In this document: one piece after another, positions 1-5,367 of the stretch | How the letters are laid out: each line of letters begins with the position of its first letter | Position numbering within the stretch: the stretch's first letter is position 1 | Assembly (NCBI GenBank): GCA_035502655.1 | Contig: DATJUF010000122.1 | Coordinates: forward strand, 1 to 5,367 | Length of the DNA: 5,367 nucleotides | Reading direction: 5' to 3' | DNA from: DATJUF01 sp035502655 | Lineage (GTDB): Bacteria; Desulfobacterota; Binatia; Binatales; Binataceae | Notes under the pieces: generated by a model | Databases searched by the model: none | The model's input: only the letters and a program-made list of their open reading frames with translations | Told to the model about the DNA's origin: nothing | Position numbers and translations under genes: made by a program

Positions 1-33
1 GTCTGCGATATTAACTGCCCGATCAAGCTTCAT
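1..33 (-). CDS. 5' end of a minus-strand gene, possibly an FMN-dependent alpha-hydroxy-acid dehydrogenase (partial)
   Basis: Reading the minus strand from an ATG at 33-31 gives eleven codons, MKLDRAVNIAD, before the window ends. The start is well supported: the reverse complement of 38-45 is GGGAGGAG, a strong Shine-Dalgarno sequence four bases before the ATG. The short N-terminus resembles that of L-lactate dehydrogenase/alpha-hydroxy-acid oxidase proteins (LldD type), which often begin with a basic residue, 'NI', and then 'DLR'. Those enzymes oxidise 2-hydroxy acids to 2-oxo acids using FMN. Eleven residues are far too few to assign a family, so the existence of a gene is fairly likely while the product is a guess. 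It is divergent from the + strand membrane protein genes and probably not part of their operon. Confidence 0.5.
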   Translation of the reverse strand, partial: MKLDRAVNIAD

Positions 34-37
34 TCGG

Positions 38-45
38 CTCCTCCC
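38..45 (-). promoter_or_regulatory. Strong ribosome binding site of the left-edge minus-strand gene
   Basis: The minus strand reads GGGAGGAG followed by CCGA and ATG. This is close to the anti-16S ideal and is the main reason to accept the ATG at 33-31 as a real start. It is the best-matched Shine-Dalgarno sequence in the window. Confidence 0.65.
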
Positions 46-207
46 TTTGGCACCGCTTCAACTGTTCGATGTTTCTATCGAAGATGAGGAGAACACTCCA
101 ACCGTCATTGGCAACGATTCGTTACCGCTTCTGTCCAAAGAGCCGCCCACATTCTGGCGCCAGTTCGCTGAATTAAATGCTCTACCATGCTCCGAGATAA
201 AATCGCC

Positions 208-236
208 TTGTGATAGGTGCAAACTGTCGCTATAAG
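208..236 (+). promoter_or_regulatory. Candidate sigma70-type promoter for the two GT-C genes
   Basis: TTGTGA at 208-213 matches four of six bases of the -35 consensus. After exactly 17 bases, TATAAG at 231-236 matches five of six bases of the -10 consensus. Transcription would start near 243, giving a leader of about 210 bases before the ATG at 452. It is the best forward promoter-like pair I found in the intergenic region. It is prediction by eye only; the long leader is unusual, and a closer promoter could have been missed. Confidence 0.4.
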
Positions 237-451
237 AATCCAAGAGCTTCTGCTACTGACTGGCTTGGATCGTTACGCGTATTGCGGTGAGCCGATAGCT
301 GCCATCAGCAGATGGATCGGCAAAAGGGGCGGCGAGAAATGGGCGGGACCATAAAGCAAGGCTCTATCAACGAACCCTGGCTTAACTTATTCAGGCCGCT
401 TTTTTCAGTCGATCGATCCAATTGCCACGCGCCGCCGCGAATCGGGACACT

Positions 452-2854
452 ATGATCGGTCAGGCCGCCATCAGACAGTCCCCGCCTGAATCGATCCCCA
501 AGGAGAACCTGTCAGAGCCGCGCGCACACGGCAGGCTCGAAAATCATAGTCTCGAGGTATTCCTGCTTTTCGGCGCACTCTCGGTATTCTTTTTCGGACG
601 CAGCCTGATTGGTCATTTCTCTGATCGCTATATTGCGATGGGCCACGACGCCGGTATCTCCATCTTTTTTCTCGAGTGGTGGAGATACGCACTGGCTAAT
701 CATCTTAACCCTTTCCACATCAACGTAGTGTGGGCGCCGTCGGGTTATAATCTGGCCTGGGCTGCTTCCATACCTTTGGCCGCTTTCGCCATGTCCCCGA
801 TCGAAATTACGCTCGGCCCAGTGGCTGCCTACAACGTTGCAATCCTGCTCTGCCCGGCGCTTTCGGCTTGGACCGCATTTATTCTTTGCCGCCGGATAGT
901 CCGCTCGTATTGGCCTGCGCTGGCCGGCGGCTATCTCTTCGGATTCTCGCCCTACATGCTAGCACACCTGACCGGCCACTTGACTTTGTGCATGGTGTTT
1001 CTGATTCCAGTGGCGGTTGGCCTGGTGCGCGCAAGGCTTTCCGAGGAACTGACCTCGCGCAAGTTCGTCCTCCTCTCCACCATTCTACTGACCGCGCAAT
1101 TTCTCCTATCCCTTGAAATATTTGCGTCAGGAACATTGATGGGTGCGGTTTTCCTTGCGCTGCTTTGGAAGTACAGCCCAGTTGACTTGAGGGGGCGCAT
1201 CTGGCGGCTCGTACCGCCGCTGGCTGTTAGTTATTTATTTACAGTTATCCTGGTAAGCCCTTATCTCTACTATTTCCTTTCCGCCGGATCGGTACCACTA
1301 GCGAGCAACTGGGCAATTATCACCTCAGCCAACCCATCAAGTCTAATAACACCGGCTATGACCAACATAGCCGGGAAATTCTTTCGGACGATAACGTTGG
1401 CGCCAAGTCTGTGGGACGCCTCCGAATATATCGGCCTGCCAGCGCTTCTGCTGCTCTGGTACTTCGCGCGCAGCCGCTGGAATGAAAAAGGGACGAAGCT
1501 GCTGTGCGTATTCTGGATCATCGCCATTATCACGAGTTTTGGCCAGAACCTGTGGCTCACACCGGCTTTTGGCATTCCGATGCCTTGGATGCTAGTCAAA
1601 TTCGTACCGATCGTGAAAATGATTTTACCGGCCCGCCTGTCCGTTTATGCCTTTCTGGCGTTTGCGGCGATTCTCGCGATTTGGCTTAGTGATGAACGCA
1701 CAGCGCTGTTGCCACGATTCATAGTAGCGGCCTTGATACTAATTTCGCTGCTACCTAATCTGTCATCAGCCTGGTGGACTGTTTCGCTTGATATGCCGGC
1801 GTTCTTCAAGGACGGAATCTATAAACGCTACCTTTCGCCCGGCGAGGAAGTGCTAATCCTGCCCTTCGGACGAATCGGTGACAGCGACATCTGGCTTGCA
1901 ACGACTAAAATGGATTTCAAGCTGGCTGGTGGATACCTGGGGATTGCGCCCACCGTGCCTCCGGAATTCAGCGGATACCCGATAGTACCCGAGCTTTACG
2001 ATCTCTCAGCCATCCCCGACGCCAGCGAGCAATTCGGTGCATTTCTAGTGCAAAAGGGTATCCGTCATGTGATCGTGGCGGACCAGGGAGAACATCAGTG
2101 GTGGCCGAGGGACGACTTTCCCCACGTCTACACGCTGGAGCGCGCAGCCTTCGGTGACGGCCAAAAGCAGGTCATTGCATCAATGATGCTGAGTATAGAC
2201 CCCAACCCAACGCACGTTGGTGGCGTCACACTTTATCGCGTGCCACTGGAGAAACTCGCGCCTTATAGTCGAATCGATACCGCAACGCTGGACGAGCGCG
2301 TATCTGAAATGCGGATGGCGGCCTTGATCGAAGCCGCGAGCGTATACATGTCGCGGGGCGAGCCACTTGATCAATTGACGCCGTTGCGCGCCATGCAATG
2401 CGGATTGCTGCCGCCGCGCTGGGTCGATGGGCTCAACTTGATCGGCCGTGCTCGTTATTCCTCAGTTCAGAATGGCCTCATTCTGGGCCATACCGGCAAA
2501 AAGGCCGCAGCCGTAGCTGTTGGCTTGTTCGGCTCGAAGGAGTCTCTGCAACGGCTGAGCCAGGAATACGGCCGTTACGCTGAATTTCCGCAACTCATCT
2601 CAGACGCGATTCGACAGGGCAACACGCTGTTGTTTTCACCGAATCAACGTACGGAAAATTGGGCAGAAAATACGCAATGGATGTTGCTTCTCGAGTTTCA
2701 CCAGAGCGGCCTCGAGGCGGCCTCGCAGCATGTTCATCAAGCCGGTGTTCTCGCTGGCGACGCCTGGTTTTCCGGTTCCCCACAGCTTTCGTGTCCGCCC
2801 CTGCCCGAGAACGGAAGGGCGGACGGCGCCCGCCAAACACCAAATCCGTCCTGA
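452..2854 (+). CDS. Polytopic membrane protein, putative GT-C fold glycosyltransferase with a large C-terminal soluble domain
   Basis: The product of 800 residues starts with about 30 polar residues, followed by some 12-13 hydrophobic segments between about residues 33 and 440, then about 360 mostly soluble residues. The first outer loop has GHDAG (64-68), with an acidic residue where GT-C glycosyltransferases place their catalytic Asp/Glu. It is followed by WAPSGYNLAW (94-103) and a GGYLFGFSPYMLAH stretch (159-172), a pattern I associate with large uncharacterised GT-C-like proteins. The soluble part opens with FFKDGIYKRYL, LILPFG and AGGYLG (451-497), also typical of that group. By analogy it would transfer a sugar from a polyprenyl-phosphate carrier at the periplasmic face of the inner membrane; donor and acceptor are unknown. 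I chose ATG 452; a TTG at 422 would add ten residues. Neither has a good ribosome binding site. The last ~35 residues are Pro/Gly-rich and look unstructured. It lies 145 bases before a second GT-C-like gene on the same strand. Confidence 0.8.
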   Translation: MIGQAAIRQSPPESIPKENLSEPRAHGRLENHSLEVFLLFGALSVFFFGRSLIGHFSDRYIAMGHDAGISIFFLEWWRYALANHLNPFHINVVWAPSGYNLAWAASIPLAAFAMSPIEITLGPVAAYNVAILLCPALSAWTAFILCRRIVRSYWPALAGGYLFGFSPYMLAHLTGHLTLCMVFLIPVAVGLVRARLSEELTSRKFVLLSTILLTAQFLLSLEIFASGTLMGAVFLALLWKYSPVDLRGRIWRLVPPLAVSYLFTVILVSPYLYYFLSAGSVPLASNWAIITSANPSSLITPAMTNIAGKFFRTITLAPSLWDASEYIGLPALLLLWYFARSRWNEKGTKLLCVFWIIAIITSFGQNLWLTPAFGIPMPWMLVKFVPIVKMILPARLSVYAFLAFAAILAIWLSDERTALLPRFIVAALILISLLPNLSSAWWTVSLDMPAFFKDGIYKRYLSPGEEVLILPFGRIGDSDIWLATTKMDFKLAGGYLGIAPTVPPEFSGYPIVPELYDLSAIPDASEQFGAFLVQKGIRHVIVADQGEHQWWPRDDFPHVYTLERAAFGDGQKQVIASMMLSIDPNPTHVGGVTLYRVPLEKLAPYSRIDTATLDERVSEMRMAALIEAASVYMSRGEPLDQLTPLRAMQCGLLPPRWVDGLNLIGRARYSSVQNGLILGHTGKKAAAVAVGLFGSKESLQRLSQEYGRYAEFPQLISDAIRQGNTLLFSPNQRTENWAENTQWMLLLEFHQSGLEAASQHVHQAGVLAGDAWFSGSPQLSCPPLPENGRADGARQTPNPS

Positions 2855-2955
2855 CGCCGTCTGGAGTCCCTCAAGCGTAAGCCATCTTAACGCGAATCGC
2901 CGGAAAACTGCCTACATCCCGCGACTTTGGCCCGACTTTCCAACTGTTTTAGCCT

Positions 2956-2987
2956 TCCTGCAACTTTGCAGGACTGATAGCGTCCTG
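2956..2987 (+). promoter_or_regulatory. Two overlapping, mutually exclusive hairpins just upstream of the second GT-C gene
   Basis: Positions 2956-2973 form a perfect inverted repeat, TCCTGCAA-CT-TTGCAGGA, with eight-base arms (as a hairpin, seven pairs and a four-base loop). The right arm overlaps a second inverted repeat, CAGGAC (2969-2974) with GTCCTG (2982-2987), six pairs around a seven-base loop. The segment CAGGA can pair with only one partner at a time. The second hairpin ends 12 bases before the ATG at 3000. No T run follows either stem, so neither is a standard intrinsic terminator. A role in mRNA processing, stability or translation of the downstream gene is possible; the function is inference. 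Confidence 0.4.
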
Positions 2988-2999
2988 AATGGTTAACTG

Positions 3000-4529
3000 A
3001 TGGTCGCTGCATTTGACCTATCGCCACGATCCGCGCCGCTCAGTAAGCTTGCGGCTTCGGACTGGACACAGTACGCTGCTCCGATAATGTGTGCCCTGAT
3101 CGTCGTGGCCACGTTTACCGTCGCGCATTACCTGATCGGCGGCTCGATCTTTCCCTTTGACGACCCCTATATCGCTCTGCATAACGCGCAGGTTCTCTGG
3201 AGCGGGCATGACAGCGCTTATCGAGGCGTCCCGGCACTGATAGGGGAAACAAGCGGTGTTCATCTTGCACTGCTGATGCTCTTCGAGAGCTTCATCCGCA
3301 GCGATACAACCGCGCTTTTTGTTTTGGGCGCCACGGGCAGCGTGGCGTATGTGCTGGGTCTCTACGCTGCATGCATCAACGTCGGATGCTCGCGTCTCCT
3401 CGCGACGTTGATTGCCCTCAGTGGACTTATAGTTGGCGGTGCGATCTTCAAGTTACTAAACGGACTCGAAACGGGTCTGGCGATGGCCGCTATCGCGTGG
3501 GATATCGCCTTGCTCATTGACCGGAAACGCATCGTCGCCCTTTCTATTCTGTGCGGGTTGATGACGTTCATCCGCCCAGAGCTCGCGTTCCTCGCGATTG
3601 CCTCAATGGCCGTTGTATTTTGGGAGCACAGATGCTCAGCCGAATCTGTCAAGGCGGTCGCAATCTGCGCGTTGGTGCTCCTACCGCTTTTGGCGTGGTA
3701 CTGGATCGATACAGGCTCTCCAATTCCCTCGACTATCGGGGCGAAAACGTATTTCTTTGCACAGCGATTTTTACCTTTGCGGATCAAATTGATTTTGCTT
3801 ATCAGGGATTTGATACCTGCGCTGGCGGCCGTTTCCCCATTGTTTTTGTGCGCCGGGTTCATCCGCCCTCCAGCTGTCCGCCGGATCCTGTTACTATTCA
3901 CCGCTGTATTTCTGGCTTCTTACCTTTGGCGTTTTCCCAGCGGATTTGCAGAAAACGATGAGCGGTATCTGTTTCCGTTCGTACCAATTATCCTTTTCAG
4001 CGTAGCTTGTGGACTGTCATCGAGCCGAAGGCAAGAGCGCGCTATAGCGATCAGCTGCGTCGTGCTTTCGCTTCTCTTCGTTCCATTTGGTATCATTCAC
4101 CAGTTCCGAAACTATCGCGAGTATCTTACCGGCTACCGACTAAGCCTTGATGATACGGTACGCTGGATGAACAGGAACCTGCCCGCAGGGTCGATTGTGA
4201 TGCTGCACGATGCCGGCTACGCCGCTTATGCGGGCCACTTCGCGCTCGTCGATCTGGCCGGCCTCAAGACTCCCGCGGCTGCCGAAATCAACAAGCACCT
4301 GACTTATCCCAGTGCCGGTAGACTGCGCGCCGAAGCCATCGCACAAATCGCTGCGCAATTTCATCCGGGCTATTTGCTTACCTTTCACGGATGGGATCAT
4401 GCTTTCCAATTTGCCAATGCTCTCCGTGACCACGGCTGGACAGTTCGTCAAATCTATGAAGGCCGCGCACCTGTCGGCACCCCTGCTCAGGACGTGTATG
4501 TGCTGTATCAACTCCAACCGCCTCAATAG
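3000..4529 (+). CDS. Polytopic membrane glycosyltransferase of the GT-C superfamily (ArnT/PMT/AftB-like)
   Basis: The 509-residue product has about 11-12 hydrophobic segments from residue ~27 to ~365 and a soluble C-terminal domain (~366-509). Several motifs in order fit GT-C glycosyltransferases: FDDPYI (53-58) in the first outer loop, with the paired acidic residues expected at the active site; NGLETGL (154-160); IRPE (191-194); GSPIPSTIGAK (239-249), matching the 'G..lPnT..AK' pattern; and RYLFPFVPI (322-330). The soluble part has HDAGYAAYAG and VDLAGL (403-422), like the 'D.G...y..g..v.Dl.GL' signature of these proteins. The family transfers sugars from polyprenyl-phosphate donors at the outer face of the inner membrane; the exact substrate cannot be assigned. 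The start is ATG 3000, with no clear ribosome binding site. The start overlaps as TGATG the stop of a three-codon frame (2989-3000, MVN), which could allow coupled translation. It is probably co-transcribed with the preceding gene. Confidence 0.85.
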   Translation: MVAAFDLSPRSAPLSKLAASDWTQYAAPIMCALIVVATFTVAHYLIGGSIFPFDDPYIALHNAQVLWSGHDSAYRGVPALIGETSGVHLALLMLFESFIRSDTTALFVLGATGSVAYVLGLYAACINVGCSRLLATLIALSGLIVGGAIFKLLNGLETGLAMAAIAWDIALLIDRKRIVALSILCGLMTFIRPELAFLAIASMAVVFWEHRCSAESVKAVAICALVLLPLLAWYWIDTGSPIPSTIGAKTYFFAQRFLPLRIKLILLIRDLIPALAAVSPLFLCAGFIRPPAVRRILLLFTAVFLASYLWRFPSGFAENDERYLFPFVPIILFSVACGLSSSRRQERAIAISCVVLSLLFVPFGIIHQFRNYREYLTGYRLSLDDTVRWMNRNLPAGSIVMLHDAGYAAYAGHFALVDLAGLKTPAAAEINKHLTYPSAGRLRAEAIAQIAAQFHPGYLLTFHGWDHAFQFANALRDHGWTVRQIYEGRAPVGTPAQDVYVLYQLQPPQ

Positions 4530-5062
4530 GTCCCGATTCTTCCGCGGCCAGCACCGCGACAGAAGGGCGCTATTGACTGCCCCTGCCGGGAAATAGCAGC
4601 ACGGACGGTTCGCAATGATAGTATTATCAAAATCAATTTTCTTTATCATCCCTTTGGGATTGCCCGACCGTATGGCCTTCCGTGGCTACGCCGCTACTTC
4701 GAGGAAAATATTACAGGCGTGCGGGATAGTGGAGTGAACTGGGTAGCGCAAGCACGCTAACGGCTACGATGCCTGCTTGTTTTGAGGTGTACTTGCGAAG
4801 GCGCTAGCCAGCATCCGAATGTAGTCCGCTGGCTCCGATACAGCCTTGGCCTCGGCGTTTGCGAACCCAGGTAAGAGTAAAGGTATGAGCCTTGCTGAGT
4901 TAGTTCATAATGGCGCCGATTACGCATGCGGCATGGATCCTAGCCGGCGCCAAGGTACCGAATTTGCATACACTTTGTAGCTAAACCCGGTCTCCAAGAA
5001 CACTCCGATTAGGCGGAACTACATATTTCACTGAACTCAACGGAAGACAGGAAGAACTTTTC
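4530..5062. other. 533-base region without a convincing gene, rich in small inverted repeats
   Basis: No forward frame here has both a ribosome binding site and a believable product. The following can be seen: an imperfect hairpin 40 bases after the second GT-C stop (GCTATT 4569-4574 with AATAGC 4592-4597, plus CCC 4581-4583 with GGG 4588-4590), without a T run; an AT-rich patch at about 4616-4648 with a TGATA/TATCA repeat; ATCCC-TTT-GGGAT at 4648-4660; TAGCG/CGCTA at 4744-4759; AGCCAGC/GCTGGCT at 4806-4834; TGGCGCC/GGCGCCA at 4911-4952; and a 46-codon minus-strand open stretch at 4764-4904 that may be a gene remnant. The right end carries the ribosome binding site of the SDR gene. The promoter of that gene should be here, but I cannot point to a good one. 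Confidence 0.5.
4616..4629. repeat. Short inverted repeat TGATA-N4-TATCA in an AT-rich patch
   Basis: TGATA at 4616-4620 and TATCA at 4625-4629 are perfect five-base arms around GTAT, and a further TATCA lies at 4644-4648. The shape and AT-rich setting would suit a binding site for a dimeric regulator. Arms of five bases arise often by chance, and no regulator gene is in view. Confidence 0.25.
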
Positions 5063-5367
5063 ATGCAAGAAAGCGCCGGCCAGCGAAAAGAGGTTGTCGT
5101 AATTACCGGGGCTGCGGCCGGTGTCGGCCGTGCCACTGCGGTGGAATTTGGACGGCGAGGCGCATCGGTAGGATTAATTGCAAGGGATCGGGATTGCCTG
5201 GAGCAGGCCGCGGAAGAAATCGAAAATCTAGGGGGCCATGCACTGGTAATACCGGCAGATGTTTCGGATAGCGAGCAAGTTCATGCCGCCGCCACGGAGG
5301 CCGAGCAGAAGCTCGGCCCGATCTGCATCTGGGTCAACGATGCAATGGTGACGGTGTTTTCTGAATT
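5063..5367 (+). CDS. Short-chain dehydrogenase/reductase (SDR), N-terminal part, runs off the right edge
   Basis: ATG 5063 opens a frame that stays open to the window end (101 full codons). AGGAAG at 5049-5054 lies eight bases upstream and supports this start. The protein shows a Rossmann fold: the beta strand VVVIT leads into the nucleotide-binding motif TGAAAGVG (15-22), ARD (40-42) follows the second strand, ADV (65-67) contacts the adenine ring in classical SDRs, and WVNDAM (90-95) is at the NNAG position. Arg41 after the second strand favours NADP(H) over NAD(H), by family rule. The sequence WVN.AMVTVFS is typical of a bacterial SDR subgroup of about 330 residues with a C-terminal extension, usually annotated only as SDR family oxidoreductase. 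The catalytic Ser-Tyr-Lys lie beyond the window. One oddity is Asp93 where the second Asn of the motif is usual. Substrate unknown. Confidence 0.9.
   Translation, partial: MQESAGQRKEVVVITGAAAGVGRATAVEFGRRGASVGLIARDRDCLEQAAEEIENLGGHALVIPADVSDSEQVHAAATEAEQKLGPICIWVNDAMVTVFSE

Larger units (their letters stand above)
34..451. other. Divergent intergenic region between the left-edge gene and the first membrane protein gene
   Basis: About 420 bases separate two divergent starts. Open frames of roughly 60 codons exist on both strands (47-235 forward, 58-243 reverse), but both start with TTG, neither has a ribosome binding site, and neither product resembles a family I know. The region holds a plausible forward promoter (208-236), a perfect ten-base palindrome CTGGCGCCAG at 154-163, and a run of six T at 400-405 preceded only by a weak four-base stem. 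I see no convincing minus-strand promoter for the left-edge gene. The region most likely carries the promoters of both flanking genes. Confidence 0.5.

Noticed and set aside
154..163. Perfect ten-base palindrome CTGGCGCCAG as an operator
   Set aside because: About five perfect ten-base palindromes are expected by chance in a window this long, and a similar one, TTGGCGCCAA, lies inside the first membrane protein gene at 1397-1406.
47..243. Opposed open frames of about 60 codons on both strands in the left intergenic region
   Set aside because: Both begin with TTG, lack ribosome binding sites and show no recognisable family; two overlapping opposed frames cannot both be trusted.
376..405. Possible intrinsic terminator: CCTG/CAGG followed by six T
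   Set aside because: The stem is only four pairs and the T run starts several bases after it; too weak for a terminator.
2730..2996. 88-codon forward frame spanning the gap between the two membrane protein genes
   Set aside because: It overlaps the first gene in another frame, has no ribosome binding site, and its product has the Arg/Pro-rich, low-order look of a shadow frame.
3362..3901. 179-codon minus-strand frame
   Set aside because: It lies entirely antisense to the second GT-C gene, whose motifs are clear; the product shows no family features.
4140..4649. 169-codon minus-strand frame starting beyond the second GT-C gene
   Set aside because: Most of it is antisense to the conserved C-terminal domain of that gene, and the start has no ribosome binding site; the product is unrecognised.
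4912..4959. Cloning-vector polylinker contamination
   Set aside because: The order of sites and the bases between them do not match the pUC19 polylinker, and the flanking sequence runs naturally into the SDR leader.
5015..5042. GGAAC as the -35 element of an EcfG-type stress promoter before the SDR gene
   Set aside because: The expected CGTT-like -10 element 16-17 bases downstream is absent.

Overview
The window is a stretch of bacterial chromosome with moderately high GC and compact, intron-free genes. It holds two complete genes for large inner-membrane proteins on the + strand, flanked by two genes that run off the edges. Gene style and codon use suggest a proteobacterium, perhaps an alphaproteobacterium, but nothing here fixes the taxon. 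I see no rRNA, tRNA, CRISPR array, insertion sequence or phage gene.

Layout: (1) Positions 1-33 on the minus strand are the first 11 codons of a gene leaving the left edge, behind a strong ribosome binding site. The N-terminus faintly resembles FMN-dependent alpha-hydroxy-acid dehydrogenases. (2) Positions 34-451 are a divergent intergenic region with a plausible sigma70-type promoter (208-236) for the + strand genes. (3) Positions 452-2854 encode an ~800-residue polytopic membrane protein resembling GT-C fold glycosyltransferases, with a long soluble C-terminal part. (4) Positions 2855-2999 are a 145-base spacer ending in two overlapping, mutually exclusive hairpins just before the next start codon. 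(5) Positions 3000-4529 encode a second, different GT-C-like protein of 509 residues with clearer family motifs (FDDPY, NGLETGL, IRPE, RYLFP). (6) Positions 4530-5062 are a 533-base region with no convincing gene, several small inverted repeats, a cluster of six-base palindromes and a possible minus-strand gene remnant. (7) From 5063 to the right edge is the first 101 codons of a short-chain dehydrogenase/reductase (SDR).

The two membrane proteins are probably co-transcribed. GT-C enzymes typically move sugars from polyprenyl-phosphate carriers onto lipids, glycans or proteins on the periplasmic side of the inner membrane, so the pair may modify one envelope component. Its identity cannot be read from this window. 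The flanking oxidoreductase genes look unrelated. I do not find strong evidence of a new defence or mobile system; the most worthwhile leads are the leader hairpins between the two GT-C genes and the unexplained 4530-5062 region.
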